Source of the DNA: Oceanitalea sp047302425
Lineage (GTDB): Bacteria; Actinomycetota; Actinomycetes; Actinomycetales; Actinomycetaceae
Direction: 5' to 3'
Length of the DNA stretch: 64,000 bases
NCBI RefSeq assembly: GCF_047302425.1
Contig: NZ_CP154855.1
Span: forward strand, 2,666,001 to 2,730,000
The position numbers and the translations under genes were made by a program. Positions 56,501 to 64,000 of this stretch are shown piece by piece. Positions within the stretch are counted from its first letter, which is position 1; the number at the start of each line of letters is the position of its first letter. The notes under the pieces were generated by a model. The model was not told the origin of the DNA and did no database searches. It saw nothing but the letters and a program-made list of their open reading frames with translations.

Positions 56501-57184
56501 TCAGTCGGGCAGTGGTCCGCCGCGGGCGGCGAGGAGGTCATTGAGCACGTTCAACTCCGCGCTCTGGGAGTTGACGATGCTCACCGCCAGTCCCTTGACC
56601 GCCGAGTTCTGGGCGTTGTCGGCGGCGTACTGGGCCATCTCGATCCCACCCTCGTGATGCGCGACCATGAGGTCCAGGTAGAGCCGTTCGGCTTCGGCGC
56701 CGGATGCGGCCGCGAGCCGATTGAGCTCCTCCCGGGTGGCCATCCCGGGCATGGGGTCGGACGCGGTGGCGTGGGCCTGGGGATCGGAGTGGTCCTGCAT
56801 CCAGCCCATGGGGCTTTGGGTCGAGGTCTGCGGCAGGCCCCACAGCTCGAGCCAGGCGTACATCTGTCCGGCTTGCTGCTGCTGGGTGAGGATGATGTCC
56901 AGTGCGAGACTGAGCAACTCGGCGTCGTCGGTGCGGTCACGGATGAGTACCGACATCTCCACGGCCTGGGAGTGGTGGACTCCCATGTCGCGGGCAAAGC
57001 CAGCATCCACCGAGCCCTCACCGGGCAACTGCGGGGCGGACACGGCAAGGCGGGATCCGGCGATGAGGCCCACCACGGCGGCCAGCGCGATGAGGACGCC
57101 CACCGCGCCGGCGATCGCCAGCCGGCGGGGGAAGTCGCCGCTTCGGGAGGCGGACGGAGGGGGGATGTCGGGTGTGTCGGTCAT
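56501..57184 (-). CDS. DUF305 membrane-anchored protein
   Basis: 227 residues. One membrane anchor at about 22-47, then a ferritin-like helical DUF305 domain with paired His/Met motifs: FARDMGVHHSQAVEMS, MVAHHEGGIEMA and MYAWLELW. The His/Met clusters suggest metal binding outside the membrane; DUF305 genes often sit with copper resistance genes, as here. Follows the DUF3105 gene by 10 bp in one operon. Confidence 0.88.
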   Translation of the reverse strand: MTDTPDIPPPSASRSGDFPRRLAIAGAVGVLIALAAVVGLIAGSRLAVSAPQLPGEGSVDAGFARDMGVHHSQAVEMSVLIRDRTDDAELLSLALDIILTQQQQAGQMYAWLELWGLPQTSTQSPMGWMQDHSDPQAHATASDPMPGMATREELNRLAAASGAEAERLYLDLMVAHHEGGIEMAQYAADNAQNSAVKGLAVSIVNSQSAELNVLNDLLAARGGPLPD

Positions 57185-57194
57185 GCCCGCGTGC

Positions 57195-57842
57195 TCAGGC
57201 GGCGGGCGTGCCGGTGCCGCCGTAGCACGCCGCACCGGGTTCGGGGGTCTGCTCGCCCTGGACGTACTGCGTGAGGAAGGCGTCCACGCGGGGGTCGTCG
57301 GCCTCGTCTACCGCGAGCTGGGCGCCCCACGCGCTGAGCACGATGGGCGCGGCCAGGTCCTGGTAGGGGCTGACGAGTACGTACCCCTGCCCCTGTGCGG
57401 CCCGGTCGGTCAGGACCTGGACCTGCTCGCTGGGGAGGTCAGCGGAGTAGGTGATCCACACGGCGCCGTGCTCGAGGGAGTGGACGGCGTTCTCGTTGAC
57501 CACCGGCTCGGTGTACACGCCACAGTTCTGCCACACCCCGTTGTGGTCCCCACCCGCCGGCGGGGAGGTCGGGTAGTCCACAGTGCCGGGGACGTGGTTG
57601 GCCGAGGCAACCTCAATGAGCTCCACGCCCTCCACCGGTGCGCCGGCTGTGGCCTCGATCGCCGCCTGGCGCCGGGCCTGGCTGATGAGTGGCACCGCGA
57701 CGGCGGTGACCAGGGCGAGGCAGACCACGGCCACGACCCCGTAAACGAGGAACTTCTGCCGGCGTTCCTGCCGGGCCTGCGCCGCCCGCAGCTCCGCCAC
57801 CTTGGCGGCACGTTCGCGCGCCTGCTGCCTCTTGTCGCCCAC
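57195..57842 (-). CDS. DUF3105 membrane-anchored protein
   Basis: 215 residues. Charged cytoplasmic helix (1-30), one membrane helix (about 31-52), then an outer domain with the DUF3105 motifs SPPAGGDHNGVWQNCG and NAVHSLEHGAVWITY. The family is often next to DUF305 or DsbA genes; role unknown. Conserved His and Cys could bind metal. GTG 57842 has AAGGGGAA at 6 nt. Confidence 0.88.
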   Translation of the reverse strand: MGDKRQQARERAAKVAELRAAQARQERRQKFLVYGVVAVVCLALVTAVAVPLISQARRQAAIEATAGAPVEGVELIEVASANHVPGTVDYPTSPPAGGDHNGVWQNCGVYTEPVVNENAVHSLEHGAVWITYSADLPSEQVQVLTDRAAQGQGYVLVSPYQDLAAPIVLSAWGAQLAVDEADDPRVDAFLTQYVQGEQTPEPGAACYGGTGTPAA

Positions 57843-58183
57843 CGGGTTCCCCTTCGCTGTCGAGCACACCTTTGTCCTTTGAGGGAGAACACTAAGCGGA
57901 CAACCTGGGAGGGGGGGTGTACTTCTCGAGCCGCTCGCTGTGGCGAGACCTGGAAGACGTAGTGAAGAGGTTGACGACGAAGTAGTTGACGAACACCAGG
58001 AGCGCGTCGCGCCCGCCTCATGTGCCCACATTGTTCGGCCGGTGTGCGGGTGCTGTGGCCTCGCCGCTCAGGGTGCTGGTGTGGACGTTCCTCAGTCGGC
58101 GGGGAAAGTGGGGGCCATGACACTAGTGTGGCAACCTGCCGGCGGAAACCGCCGATGTGACGCAAGCGTGCCGTGCAACGCCT
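57843..58183. other. 341-bp gap with a possible ccsB remnant
   Basis: On the minus strand around 57895-57995 a frame reads LLVFVNYFVVNLF and then loses similarity; this resembles the last helix of CcsB-type cytochrome c biogenesis proteins. It has no upstream remainder and no start, so at most a scrap. The left end should carry the DUF3105/DUF305 promoter. Confidence 0.3.
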
Positions 58184-58360
58184 TCAGCTGCCGTCCGTGT
58201 CCTCTTCGCTGCGTTGCGCAGCAACTCGGGAGTTCTGCGCCTCTTCAAACTTACGCATGGCGGCGCGTTCGCGTCGGTCCGCCAGGAGGATGGCACGCAT
58301 GACGATGAAAAAGAGCGTGCCTACGCCGATGGAGGGCAAGAGCGCCACGACGTAGTCCAT
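58184..58360 (-). CDS. 58-residue single-pass membrane protein
   Basis: ATG 58360 to TGA 58184. A hydrophobic stretch VVALLPSIGVGTLFFIVMRAI (in two parts, about residues 4-24) is followed by a charged tail RRERAAMRKFEEAQ. No Shine-Dalgarno, but TATGAT (complement 58374-58369) ends 8 nt before ATG. It resembles short actinobacterial membrane proteins of unknown role and is too short for most ORF callers. Confidence 0.65.
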   Translation of the reverse strand: MDYVVALLPSIGVGTLFFIVMRAILLADRRERAAMRKFEEAQNSRVAAQRSEEDTDGS

Positions 58361-58481
58361 GGAGCGACATCATAGGCGTCATGGCCCATGTGAAGGCTTT
58401 GAGGGTCAACGGGATCTCGCGTTGAACGGTGCAGAGGTCGCGGTACATAGCACCGTCCGGCGTGTGATCCACCCAAGCGGT

Positions 58482-59132
58482 CTAGGGCTGTCGCCTGCGG
58501 CGGTAGAGGAGGGCAGCGATCAGGGCGAGGGCAAGGACAGCGACCGGCACCAGGATCACGGCGCCGATGGGCCACCCTGTCACCGGGGAATCGGCATCCG
58601 CGGCGCGGTCGGGGCTGGTGGCGGGTGCCGGTGTGGCAGGCTCTGCGCCTGTCTCCGCGGTGGGGGTCTCACTGGTCGATTCGCCGGGTGTGGTGGCCAG
58701 CGGGTCGCCGGCTGTCTCACTGGCGTCCACCGTGAAGTTGTACACGTCTTCGGTGCGGTGCCCGTCGGAGGAGACCACCGACCACAGCACCTCATAGGTC
58801 CCATTCGCCAAAGAGGGCAGGTCCAGGACCACCGAGTGCCCCTGGACCCTCGGCTCGCCTTCGACGACGATCTCGCCGTTGGCGTCGGTGACGATGATGG
58901 CCGCCGGCAGATCAAGGACCTCGGCGCTGTAGGTCAGCACGATCTCCGTTGGTGCAGTGTCCAGCACAGCGTCGTGGGCCGGCTCGGCGTCGATGATGGT
59001 GTCGTGCGCGGCCGCGCTCGTGGCCAGGGCTACCATCATGGCGCCAAGAAGAGCAAGGACAAGTGCTGGCAGGAATGCGAGAACGGACAGTCGGGCCAGG
59101 GAGCTACGTGAAGCGTGGATCGGGGCGGACAT
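58482..59132 (-). CDS. copC: CopC-domain copper-binding protein
   Basis: 216 residues. Signal peptide cut after AAA gives an N-terminal His (His43 of the precursor), the usual CopC Cu(II) ligand; SSDGHRTEDVYNF supplies the second His. A Thr/Ala/Pro linker (about 140-180) and a C-terminal membrane helix with RRRR anchor follow. Probably binds copper outside the membrane. A 7-bp palindrome lies directly upstream. Confidence 0.9.
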   Translation of the reverse strand: MSAPIHASRSSLARLSVLAFLPALVLALLGAMMVALATSAAAHDTIIDAEPAHDAVLDTAPTEIVLTYSAEVLDLPAAIIVTDANGEIVVEGEPRVQGHSVVLDLPSLANGTYEVLWSVVSSDGHRTEDVYNFTVDASETAGDPLATTPGESTSETPTAETGAEPATPAPATSPDRAADADSPVTGWPIGAVILVPVAVLALALIAALLYRRRRQP

Positions 59133-59134
59133 GG

Positions 59135-59151
59135 CAGCACCATAGGTGCTG
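59135..59151. promoter_or_regulatory. Palindrome between copC and lnt
   Basis: CAGCACC-ATA-GGTGCTG begins 3 bp upstream of the copC ATG and lies in the gap to divergent lnt. Its placement suits an operator for a metal-responsive repressor controlling one or both genes. The regulator is not in the window. Confidence 0.5.
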
Positions 59152-59198
59152 TGGCACGTGACCCCGTTATCTGTGACAGGCGCCCCGCGGGCTCCTTG

Positions 59199-60806
59199 AT
59201 GCCTGCCTCTCGGGTTGCGCTGATACCGCTGCTGATGGCTGCGGTGGGGGGTTGGCTGACCAACCTTGCCTTCCCTGATCGGGGCTGGTGGCCGTTGGCC
59301 TACCTCGGGGTCGCGCTGCTGCTGCTCGCCTTACGTAAGGCGCGAATGGTGCGGGCGGGGGTCACCGGACTGGTGTGGGGTCTGACATTCTTCCTCCCGC
59401 ACATCTACTGGGCGGTGCACGCCACCGGCTCACTCCTGCCGTGGGTGGCGCTGAGCTTGGCGCAGGCTCTCTACATCGCGGGCTTCGCCGCCGCGTGGAC
59501 GCTTGCCCGAGAAGCGGTGTGGGTCCGCGACCACCCCCTTGGCAAGATCGCCCTGGCCGCGGTCATCTGGGTGGGGGTCGAGCAGATTCGTGGCTCGTGG
59601 CCGTTCGGAGGGTTCCCGTGGGGCATCCTGGCGTTCTCCCAGACCGACGCGCCCCTGCTGCGGCTGGCTCCCTACGGTGGTGAGGTCCTGGTCTCCGCCG
59701 TCGTGGTGGCCATCGCCGGGTTGATGGCGCTGGTGTGGGTCTGGGGGCGCCAACGGCGAATCGCGGCCTGCGTGGGCGCCACCGGCGCTGCTGTCGTCCT
59801 AGGCCTCGGACCGTGGCTTCTTCCGGTGCACACCGGCGCGGAGGGGGGGACGTTGCGGGTGGGTGCCGTGCAGGGCAATGTGCCCCAGCAGGGTGCCCAC
59901 TGGTTGGCCCAAGCCCGTCAGATCACCACGAACCACGCCAGCGGCACGCAGCGGCTGGTGGACTCGGTGGGGTCAGCCCAACTGGACCTGGTGCTCTGGC
60001 CGGAGAGCGCCGCGGACATCGACCCGCGCACCGACGCGGACCAGGCCGCGCTCGTCGAAGCGGCCGCGCAAACTGCCGGCGCGCCGCTGCTGCTGGGAAC
60101 CCAACGGTTCCCCACCGGACAGGACATCCGCTACAACGAAATGGTGCTGTGGCAGGCCGGCCAGGGCGCCAGCGCCGCCTATGCCAAGCAGCATCCCGTC
60201 CCCTTCGGGGAGTACGTGCCCTACCGGGACTTCTTCCGGCAGATCACCCCACTGGTGGACCGGGTCTCCACCGACATGGCGGCCGGGACCGGGCCGGGGC
60301 TCATGACCATCCCCGTCAACCGACTCGAGCGCGAGGTTGATGCCGCCGTGGGTATCTGCTTCGAGGTCGCCTACGCCGACCTGATCCGCCAAGGTGTCCT
60401 TGCCGGCGGAGAGCTCATCATCATTCCGACGAACAACGCCTCCTTCGGTTACTCCGCGGAGTCGACCCAGCAACTGGCGATGTCGCGCTTCCGCGCGGTG
60501 GAACACGGCCGGGCAACGATCCAGATCTCCACCGTCGGTGTCAGCGGCGTCATCATGCCCGACGGGGCCATGACCCAGCGCAGCGGACTGTTCACCGCCG
60601 AGGAACTGACCGCCACGCTCCCGCTGCGCACCACCCTGACGCCAGCCGCCCGACTCGGCGCCGCCCCCGAGGTGATCGCCTGGGTGCTGGCTGCTGCTGG
60701 GGTGGCGGCCGGCCTGCTGAGCCGCCGCACCCGGTGCACCGGACGGGTCCCCCGCCTTCGAACACCGGAGTACCTAGCCACCGGCCGCAAACAGCCCGTG
60801 CCGTAA
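59199..60806 (+). CDS. lnt: Apolipoprotein N-acyltransferase
   Basis: 535 residues. Six N-terminal membrane helices, a nitrilase-fold outer domain and a last helix. The catalytic triad is present: Glu269 in WPESA, Lys330 in AKQHPVPFGE and Cys387 in GICFEV. Adds the third acyl chain to lipoproteins. ATG 59199 gives the usual length; GTG 59157 is possible. Its place in a metal island suggests a copy serving island lipoproteins, but a chromosomal copy cannot be judged from here. Confidence 0.9.
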   Translation: MPASRVALIPLLMAAVGGWLTNLAFPDRGWWPLAYLGVALLLLALRKARMVRAGVTGLVWGLTFFLPHIYWAVHATGSLLPWVALSLAQALYIAGFAAAWTLAREAVWVRDHPLGKIALAAVIWVGVEQIRGSWPFGGFPWGILAFSQTDAPLLRLAPYGGEVLVSAVVVAIAGLMALVWVWGRQRRIAACVGATGAAVVLGLGPWLLPVHTGAEGGTLRVGAVQGNVPQQGAHWLAQARQITTNHASGTQRLVDSVGSAQLDLVLWPESAADIDPRTDADQAALVEAAAQTAGAPLLLGTQRFPTGQDIRYNEMVLWQAGQGASAAYAKQHPVPFGEYVPYRDFFRQITPLVDRVSTDMAAGTGPGLMTIPVNRLEREVDAAVGICFEVAYADLIRQGVLAGGELIIIPTNNASFGYSAESTQQLAMSRFRAVEHGRATIQISTVGVSGVIMPDGAMTQRSGLFTAEELTATLPLRTTLTPAARLGAAPEVIAWVLAAAGVAAGLLSRRTRCTGRVPRLRTPEYLATGRKQPVP

Positions 60807-60914
60807 CCCCCATCAGGCGCTGGCCTCTCCGGTATTTCCTCCAGTGCGCACCGCTCCATGACGGTCGCGGCACCGCTCATCCATGAACACGTGGCCGCGC
60901 CAAATCAGCACGGT

Positions 60915-61436
60915 TCAGCCATGGCGTAGGGCTGAGAGCACTAGACCGACTGGGATACTCACTGCGAGCACGACGATGAGTCCCCGGTAGATCATCAGCG
61001 GCCACCGGCGCGTGTGCCTGCGAGGTGCTGCGGTGAGGAACAGCACGAGGGCAACGAACAGCATCACCCCGCCTGCCACAACCACCGCCACCGCACCGGT
61101 CAGGGTGCCCGTGAGCACTGCGACGTTGGCCGTGTTGTAGCACAACAGTTGCCAGCCGCGGCGCCGGCAGGAGGGGACAGTATCGGCGAGCATGGCCTGT
61201 CCCCCACCCAACGCGACCTGCGCGGCACCGACGACCAACACCAGGTAGGCCGCCGCCCAGGACCCGCTGGCGAAGCCGAGCGGGCCGGTAACAGCGGCGA
61301 CGAGTCCACCACCGATGATCGCAATCGCCCCGATAAGGACGAAGGGCCGCATGGTCAGCCATTGCGAGGTGGTGATGACACTGGACACTGGTCCACCGTC
61401 GATCTGCTGGCTGGTCGGTTCTGACCTTCCTGGCAT
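60915..61436 (-). CDS. Four-to-five-helix membrane protein
   Basis: 173 residues from ATG 61436 (GGAGGTG at about 6 nt). After a polar head come hydrophobic segments at about 30-52, 58-78, 90-115, 120-140 and 148-170. No catalytic motif or known domain recognised; a CYN in the centre is the only Cys-containing feature. Its neighbours suggest an envelope role. Confidence 0.6.
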   Translation of the reverse strand: MPGRSEPTSQQIDGGPVSSVITTSQWLTMRPFVLIGAIAIIGGGLVAAVTGPLGFASGSWAAAYLVLVVGAAQVALGGGQAMLADTVPSCRRRGWQLLCYNTANVAVLTGTLTGAVAVVVAGGVMLFVALVLFLTAAPRRHTRRWPLMIYRGLIVVLAVSIPVGLVLSALRHG

Positions 61437-61607
61437 CGGGGCACCTCCAAGATGGGACGTAAGCACCAGCCGCCTGACCTCCTGGCGGTGCCGATCCGGG
61501 CCACTGTGACCATGGCACGTCAGGACCGTGAAGGGGACGCAACTACGTCCGGCCAAGCCCACCGATACTGCCAGAAACTTGCCCGTCCCGACTCAGCGCC
61601 AGCAGCG

Positions 61608-62747
61608 TCACGAAAGTGCGCTGATGTCCACTGCGCCCAGCTCTTGCAGCCACGCCAGCGGGTCGGTGGTGGTCAACTCGTCATCGGTGTGGATCTCGAA
61701 ATGCAGATGCGGCCCGGTAGACCTGCCATTGGACCCCACACCGGCGATGACCTCACCAGCGGCCACGCCCTGGCCTTCTTGCACGTAGAGGTCATCGGCG
61801 TACATGTGGTTGTACCAGCTATAGACCCGCTGGCCCTCGATCTCGTGGGCGACGACGATGATCATGCTGGACCGTCCGTCCTTGCCCGGACCCACATAGT
61901 CCACCACCCCGTCGGCGACGGCGTAGATCGGGGTGTCCATCGGCGCGGCCAGATCCACCCCCTCGTGGAAGGCCGCTGCCCCGTTGAACGGGTCGGCCCG
62001 TCCTCCGTAGGACGACGACAACCGGAAGGCGTCCTGAGCCAGCGGCAGCACAAACGTCGGCGCCGGTTCGGCCGGTTCGACCGGCTCGATAGGGCCTTCC
62101 TCCGCGAGCAGTTCGAGTTCTGGCATCGCCTTCATCTGGGGGTCTTCGGCGGGTTCACGCTCAGCGGAGCGCGATGCCTGGTCCTTACTGCGCGAGGGGT
62201 CCGGAGCAGCGGACGGCACATCATCGGGAGTCTCGATGGGCCTAGCCCGGGTGGCGGCTTGTTCCGTGGTGCCGGTGGCGTCCGGAGTGGTGGCTGGTGC
62301 CAGCTGCCGCGTCTCGCCGGGGTGGGCGTGGGCGGGGTCAATGCAGAACGTTCCCAGAAGGGGGATGACGATCGTTGAGGCCGCCAGGGCCGTCACGATC
62401 GCGGACCGCGTCGCGGCGCGCCGCAGGCCACCGCGGGAGGTGGAGCGTCGCCGTGAGCGCGACGCCTTCCCGGTGGTGCGCAGCTCGCGGCGGGAGACCG
62501 GGCGGTTGGCACTCATCTCCGGGGCGGGCTCACGCTCGCCGAGGATCTGCGACCAACTCGCCTCACGGGAGGAGCCTGTACCCCGGCGGGTGGGCGAGGC
62601 CGGGGCAGGACCCGAAGCCGCCGGTCCCCCGACGGCGCGCCTACGCACCGGACCGGTGGGACGGTGGCGGGAGCCCTTGCTGCGGCTCTCGCGCAGCTGG
62701 CGTCGCGTCACCGACGGCGGTGACGATGCCCCGGACCTCTCGGGCAT
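61608..62747 (-). CDS. M23-family peptidase (LytM type)
   Basis: 379 residues. Basic disordered head (about 1-115), membrane anchor or signal (about 116-140), a Pro/Glu/Thr linker (about 145-230) and a C-terminal M23 domain with FHEGVDLAAP (His and Asp zinc ligands) and GPHLHFEIH. Endopeptidase for peptidoglycan or possibly for a surface polymer. ATG 62747 has GGAGAC at 7 nt. Confidence 0.9.
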   Translation of the reverse strand: MPERSGASSPPSVTRRQLRESRSKGSRHRPTGPVRRRAVGGPAASGPAPASPTRRGTGSSREASWSQILGEREPAPEMSANRPVSRRELRTTGKASRSRRRSTSRGGLRRAATRSAIVTALAASTIVIPLLGTFCIDPAHAHPGETRQLAPATTPDATGTTEQAATRARPIETPDDVPSAAPDPSRSKDQASRSAEREPAEDPQMKAMPELELLAEEGPIEPVEPAEPAPTFVLPLAQDAFRLSSSYGGRADPFNGAAAFHEGVDLAAPMDTPIYAVADGVVDYVGPGKDGRSSMIIVVAHEIEGQRVYSWYNHMYADDLYVQEGQGVAAGEVIAGVGSNGRSTGPHLHFEIHTDDELTTTDPLAWLQELGAVDISALS

Positions 62748-62816
62748 CAAGCAGTCTCCAAGCAGCAAGTCACACGATCTCTTTCACAGTCCCGATCAAC
62801 AACGCCGACGAGAAGT

Positions 62817-62832
62817 GTAACGGAGAGGTCAC
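62817..62832 (-). promoter_or_regulatory. Candidate MtrA site upstream of the M23 gene
   Basis: On the minus strand GTGAC-N6-GTTAC, 70 bp before the start. MtrA of MtrAB binds pairs of GTNAC-type repeats upstream of cell-wall hydrolase genes in several actinobacteria. A weak assignment based on one copy. Confidence 0.35.
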
Positions 62833-63012
62833 GGCGTTGGCTGAGGCGTGGGACACAGTGAGCGGGGTGGCAGCAGTTGACGTCGGTGATGTGCCTCAGC
62901 ACCGATCCGGCCAGTGCGCGATGGGCGGGCCAGGCCCACCACCGGCTTACGTGCCGCTAGAGCGGTCGTGCCGCGGACACAGCCGCCCCCGGGGGGAAGT
63001 AGCCTTGATCCG

Positions 63013-63432
63013 ATGAGTCTGCCCCCCAGCTCGAGGCACTGCCCGAGTCCTGCGGCCATGAGGCTCGTCACCATCCTCCTGGCGGTGGTGATGGTCGTGC
63101 TGGGTGCATTGGCCGCGCATCACGCTCAGACCGTTCAGGGCGAGACTAGCCAGCCGGTTGTCTTGGAAGTTGACGCAGCCGCTCAGCCGCTCGCCGGCAG
63201 CGGCGGAGCGCCGGATAGTCCCGGTGGTCACCCTGCGGCAGGGCTAGTCACGGGCTGTATTGTGCTGATCGCGTGCCTGGCACTGGTGCCCGCTCGTGCG
63301 GGGCGGGGAGACCTGCTCAAGCGGCTTAGCTGGGTCACGGACACCCTTCGCGCGGTCATCGGCGTGACTCCGACCGGGCCGACCTTTGCCGCCCGCCCCG
63401 ACCTCATCGCCCTCTCCATTAGTCGCACATAG
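63013..63432 (+). CDS. DUF6153-like small membrane protein
   Basis: 139 residues. Two membrane segments (about 17-35 and 75-95) with a short loop rich in Gly/Pro/His between (AHHAQTVQ, GGHPAAG), and a charged tail. The layout resembles DUF6153 proteins that occur in actinobacterial copper islands. TAGCCT (63000-63005) is 7 nt before ATG 63013, suggesting a leaderless message; ATG 63058 is an alternative start. Confidence 0.6.
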   Translation: MSLPPSSRHCPSPAAMRLVTILLAVVMVVLGALAAHHAQTVQGETSQPVVLEVDAAAQPLAGSGGAPDSPGGHPAAGLVTGCIVLIACLALVPARAGRGDLLKRLSWVTDTLRAVIGVTPTGPTFAARPDLIALSISRT

Positions 63433-63564
63433 ACACGCGCCGGCACTGAAGCTTAGGGCGCGCCGCAGTGCACCCCCTTCTCCGTGCCAGCCGTACTGCG
63501 TGCGCTCCGAGCACTTCCGGGCGCGCTCCTGATGTGTCCGATGAGCCGTGGAGAGAGTCCGGAA

Positions 63565-64000
63565 ATGAACAGTAGAACCAAAGTCGCCATCGCAGTGCTC
63601 GGCGTAATCGTCCTGACCGTGAGCGTGGTCATCATCGCCGCGATCACACAGGACCCGCAGACCAGCCCTGAAGCGGAGGGTGCCCCCGGAACTGGGGTGG
63701 CCTCCGCTATCCGGGAGGACAGCCACCGTCTGGATGACGCGGGCGACGGTGCCGTGACCGTGGTGGAGTTCCTCGACTTCGAATGCGAAGCATGCGGTGC
63801 CTTCTACCCGGTCGTGGAGGATCTGCGGGAGGAGTTCGCCGGCCAGGTGACGTTCGCCATCCGCTACTTCCCGCTGCCCGGGCACTTCAACTCCCAGAAC
63901 GCCGCACTCGCCGTGGAGGCGGCAGCGCAGCAGGGGCAACTGGAGGCGATGTACGAGCGGATGTTCCAGACACAGGCGCAGTGGGGTGAGGCACAGGAGT
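63565..64000 (+). CDS. DsbA-like thiol oxidoreductase (3' end outside window)
   Basis: 145 codons visible. Membrane anchor at about 7-28, then a thioredoxin-fold domain with active-site CEAC (Cys74, Cys77) in VVEFLDFECEACGAFYP. Forms or isomerises disulfides outside the membrane; in this family it often pairs with a VKOR protein encoded next, which would lie beyond base 64000. GGAGAG lies about 8 nt before ATG 63565. Confidence 0.88.
   Translation, partial: MNSRTKVAIAVLGVIVLTVSVVIIAAITQDPQTSPEAEGAPGTGVASAIREDSHRLDDAGDGAVTVVEFLDFECEACGAFYPVVEDLREEFAGQVTFAIRYFPLPGHFNSQNAALAVEAAAQQGQLEAMYERMFQTQAQWGEAQE

Overview
The window is high-GC actinobacterial DNA. The run mraZ-rsmH-ftsL-ftsI, hflX-dinG-lexA, dapF-miaA-miaB-gluABCD-recX-recA-DUF3046 and clgR-cinA-pgsA-ftsK is the conserved core order of Actinomycetes. 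The nei2, lhr, helD and PAC2 genes and the very GC-rich coding sequence fit Micrococcales, perhaps Intrasporangiaceae or Ornithinimicrobiaceae; the family is an inference. No rRNA, tRNA or CRISPR array was seen.

Core part (1-44683). 1-4074: start of the division/cell-wall cluster, read leftwards, behind a MraZ operator of four boxes at exact 10-bp steps, then a DUF3040 membrane protein. 4176-6608: dinB and a spermidine-synthase-like protein on divergent promoters, then cspA. 6811-11011: a translationally coupled signalling operon (response regulator fused to a decayed SpoIIE domain, CHASE3 histidine kinase, Rcp1-type response regulator) followed by a PAC2 protein. 11129-15676: helD, serA, an aldo/keto reductase. 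15724-18612: nrdR, the SOS pair lexA and a LysM protein, ldh. 18643-26319: dinG, hflX, a methyltransferase, dapF, miaA, miaB. 26409-29771: glutamate-type ABC importer gluABCD. 29788-31876: recX, recA (with SOS box), DUF3046; recX appears to begin at CTG. 31959-43292: lhr, nei2, clgR, cinA, pgsA, a CapA-like protein and ftsK.

Junction and accessory part (about 44684-64000). The leucyl aminopeptidase gene pepA loses its 5' end at about 44684, where foreign, visibly lower-GC DNA begins. First comes a conjugation-type module read leftwards: an FtsK/SpoIIIE-like translocase whose reading frame runs on into pepA, two paralogous proteins sharing an N-terminal module (one an ArdC-like antirestriction metalloprotein, the other interrupted at a G8 tract), a hypothetical protein, and two tiny coupled ORFs of 64 and 49 codons. 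A decayed serine recombinase follows. Then comes a metal/redox island: a HMA metallochaperone and a P1B-type ATPase, each behind the same Fnr-type class II promoter architecture; a RES/Xre toxin-antitoxin pair; a VanY-like peptidase; DUF305 and DUF3105 proteins; CopC; a second-type Lnt; a membrane protein; an M23 peptidase; a DUF6153-like protein; and a DsbA-like thioredoxin cut by the window end. Most of the island products are predicted to act at or outside the membrane, which suggests a horizontally acquired package for metal handling and envelope redox work.

A recurrent feature on both sides of the junction is a TANNNT-type -10 box 6-8 nt before the start codon with no Shine-Dalgarno sequence, pointing to many leaderless mRNAs.
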